Source: Gloeopeniophorella convolvens
Taxonomy: Eukaryota > Basidiomycota > Agaricomycetes > Russulales
DNA length: 33,355 nucleotides
Direction of reading: 5' to 3'
Assembly: GCA_022496205.1 (NCBI GenBank)
Contig: WTXD01000131.1
Location: 1 to 33,355 of the forward strand
The notes beneath the pieces were generated by a model that worked only from the letters and a program-made list of their open reading frames with translations, was not told the DNA's origin and ran no database searches. Within the stretch, counting starts at the first letter, position 1, and each line of letters starts with the position of its first letter. Position numbers and translations under genes: made by a program. This document shows, in pieces, positions 31,521 through 33,355 of this stretch.

Positions 31521-32694
31521 CGAACACCCAGGAGTTGATACGGCGACAGTGGGACTGGCCGGGCCTTAACGAGTTTGTCAAAAACTACGTTAATGGATGC
31601 GCTGACTGTCAAGCGCTGAAGGTCCGGACTAATCGGCAGAAACCGGAACTTATGCCGATCTATGCCGATCCGGATGCAGGTCCGTTCCAGACCGTGTCGA
31701 TGGACTTCATTGTCAAACTCCCGATATCTCGCGGCTTCGACTCTATTCTTGTGATCGTTGACCACGATGCACAAAGGGTGCGGTATTCGTACCCTGCAAT
31801 GAAACGATCACAGCCGAAGGAGTGGCGAAGCTATATCTGGATAACGTCTACCGACGATTTGGACTACCACGCCGTATCATCTCTGATCGCGACCCTCGTT
31901 TTGCATCTTCCTTTACCCGCGAACTGTGCCGACGTCTGGGCATTAGCCAGAACATCTCCACAGCCTATCACCCCAGACCGACGGACAAACGGAGCGCGTT
32001 AACCACAGCTCGAACAGTACCTGCGGTTCTGGGTGAATGGCAGACAGGATGACTGGGCCGACTGGCTTCCATTCGCAGAATTCTCGCACAACTCCTGGAA
32101 GAGTTCTGCGACGAAACTATCCCCGTTCGAAGCCCTGATGGGCTACCACCCTCATTCTGATTGGCCGATAGGAACGGCCTCATCGATACCCCGGATACTG
32201 ACCGACTCGAACTGCTGCGCAGTCACCGTCTTGCGGCGCGAGAAGCTCTAGAATGGACAGCTGACATGATGAAGCGGAAGGCCGGTGGTCAGCTGCCTAC
32301 GTTGGCAGAAGGAGACCTTGTATGGCTTGAGGGAAGTCACTTACCGACAGCGTATCCAACGCTGAAACTAGCCCCTCGACGCCATGGTCCCTTCCGCATC
32401 ATACGGAAACTATCCCCGGTGACATTCCAACTGGAACTTCCCCCATCGATGAGGATTCACGATGTCTTTCACGTGTCCCGCCTTCTTCCTTATCGCGAGA
32501 CACGGGAACACGGCGAGAACTTTCCCCGTCCTCCACCTGACCTCATCGAAGGAGAAGAAGAGTACGAAGTCGAATCCATTCAGAACTCTCGCTTCTTCCG
32601 CCGTCAGCTGCAATACCTCGTGAAATGGAAGGGCTACCCAGACTCGGATAACGAGTGGGTCACGGCGTCCGAGTTCACGCAGACGACCTGCTGA
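31521..32694 (+). pseudogene. Gypsy-2p pol, part 2: integrase and chromodomain
   Basis: The zinc-region cysteines (NGCADCQ) are present. The core shows SMDFIVKL and ISDRDPRF in two different frames because of a one-base loss near 31768. Further shifts lie near 31974, 32005 and 32190. The final frame has the GPF module (RRHGPFRI), then a chromodomain ending YLVKWKGYPDSDNEW and stop at 32692-32694. In Gypsy-1 the equivalent gene runs straight into the LTR; here it stops 179 bp before ORF3. Confidence 0.9.
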
Positions 32695-32774
32695 CCTCTA
32701 TCACACTGAACATCCTGACGCCGCAGGACCGGCATCCGATACCCTATCTAAGCGCCGTGGTCGACGCTGACTAT

Positions 32775-32784
32775 AAGAGGGGGG
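32775..32784 (+). other. Internal purine tract between pol and ORF3 of Gypsy-2p
   Basis: AAGAGGGGGG followed by TAA closely resembles the polypurine tract next to the Gypsy-1 LTR. Here it is followed not by an LTR but by a short leader and ORF3. It may be a second plus-strand priming site or a relic. Confidence 0.5.
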
Positions 32785-32873
32785 TAATTTTCATCGTTAC
32801 CTCAGCGACTTCAGTCACTCTAGCAATCACAACGTTCTATTCGACCTCTTACCCTCTCCACTTCCACTCCTAC

Positions 32874-33355
32874 ATGTCTCCAGTTCCCACCACCGTCTCT
32901 TCCGTTTCCTCCATCGAGTCGAGCTCCCTGGCTCCCCGCCCTATCCCGAACATCGAGTATCTCCGTACCGACACCGACTCTATCGCCAGCTCGCGTCCAC
33001 CGACCCCGCCGACCTTCTTCGAGGAGACCATTATGGTCACCGAAGGAGTACGTATTCCCATGCCAGTTCCCATCCGCTCAGTCTCTGCCAGTGTTGTCGC
33101 ACCTTCGAGCCCGAAGGTAGAAGCGGTGACAGTGGAAGCAGAACCGACGAACCCGCGAGTCGAAGGGTCAGCCACTATCCTCGCCCAGTTCGTCCCGGCC
33201 TCGACGCTGCCGAGGACTGGCACCCCCGTCGGTCCCACTCACATCGTCGTGGGAAATACGATCATCGACCTGGACGAAGAAGAGAGCGAGAGGAAGCGCG
33301 TCAAGGGACGCAACCAGGACTACCTGGACCATCTTATCACCGCGACGTTCGAGAA
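32874..33355 (+). CDS. Gypsy-2p ORF3: unknown third gene, N-terminal 160 codons, open at window end
   Basis: ATG at 32874 is the first in frame, and 160 codons follow without a stop. Residues 1-80 are Ser/Pro/Thr-rich and probably disordered. From about residue 82 the sequence is the same protein as ORF3 of Gypsy-2m1. Over 79 compared codons I count about 32 synonymous differences and 4 amino-acid changes. The acidic/basic segment near residues 132-146 may be a nuclear signal. Position downstream of the chromodomain is that of env-like or additional ORFs in other LTR elements, but no membrane or signal segment is seen. Function unknown. Confidence 0.82.
   Translation, partial: MSPVPTTVSSVSSIESSSLAPRPIPNIEYLRTDTDSIASSRPPTPPTFFEETIMVTEGVRIPMPVPIRSVSASVVAPSSPKVEAVTVEAEPTNPRVEGSATILAQFVPASTLPRTGTPVGPTHIVVGNTIIDLDEEESERKRVKGRNQDYLDHLITATFE

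Larger units (their letters stand above)
27025..33355 (+). mobile_element. Gypsy-2p: plus-strand Ty3/gypsy chromovirus with third ORF, 3' end outside window
   Basis: The order is 5' LTR, gag, protease, RT, RNase H, integrase, chromodomain, purine tract and ORF3, which is still open at the window end. It is inserted in copia B integrase, and the expected TSD is cagtg (27020-27024). Many single-base shifts break gag and pol, but no CGA-to-TGA stop was seen. The 3' LTR should begin about 1 kb past the end of the window. Confidence 0.93.

Noticed and set aside
1..33355. Host genes, tRNA or rRNA genes, CRISPR arrays
   Set aside because: None seen. All long open stretches map to retrotransposon or MULE genes, and repeats are LTRs, TIRs or TSDs.

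Overview
The window is a nested cluster of transposable elements from a fungal genome, most likely a basidiomycete (Agaricomycete-like). The evidence is chromodomain Ty3/gypsy elements, a Ty1/copia family, and Mutator-like transposase genes with 51-61 nt GT-AG introns. I see no host gene, tRNA, rRNA or CRISPR array. Every long stretch can be assigned to an element or to its leader.

Left half (1-17741). A gypsy element, here Gypsy-1, runs from before base 1 to its 3' LTR (15900-16551). It is broken by three insertions with exact target-site duplications (TSDs). A solo LTR of a third family (LTR-3a, 220-4041) itself carries a complete Mutator-like element, MULE-1 (732-3849). A solo LTR of Gypsy-1's own family lies at 7631-8285. 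A second Mutator-like element, MULE-2, lies at 9681-12815. Removing each insertion plus one TSD leaves the Gypsy-1 reading frame in phase. Gypsy-1 itself sits in the reverse transcriptase of a copia element (copia A), whose last part is 16552-17741.

Right half (17742-33355). Copia A sits in the integrase of a minus-strand gypsy element (Gypsy-2m2, 17742-22355), which is also broken by a second LTR-3 solo LTR (19948-20650). Its gag is interrupted by the 3' end of another minus-strand Gypsy-2 copy (Gypsy-2m1, 22356-24081). That copy is cut by a second copia copy (copia B, 24082-27024), which is cut in turn by a plus-strand Gypsy-2 copy (Gypsy-2p, 27025 to the window end). The implied nest is MULE-1 in LTR-3a in Gypsy-1 in copia A in Gypsy-2m2, and Gypsy-2p in copia B in Gypsy-2m1 in Gypsy-2m2.

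How the parts work. The gypsy elements have gag with a CCHC knuckle, then protease, reverse transcriptase, RNase H, an HHCC/DDE integrase and a chromodomain; pol lies in the -1 frame relative to gag. Copia has gag, protease and integrase first, with RNase H last, and a primer site matching the anticodon arm of initiator tRNA-Met. The MULEs encode a four-exon transposase with a FAR1-like zinc region, a DDE core and a SWIM finger. Almost all genes are broken. MULE-1 is the exception: its spliced frame is open from start to stop.

The most unusual content is a third Gypsy-2 gene (ORF3, about 450 codons) between the chromodomain and the 3' LTR, with a purine tract on each side. The two copies differ almost only at synonymous positions. 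Also notable are a very long decayed coding region upstream of gag in Gypsy-1, and a set of eight CGA-to-TGA stop codons in Gypsy-2m2 that can be read directly against its sister copy.
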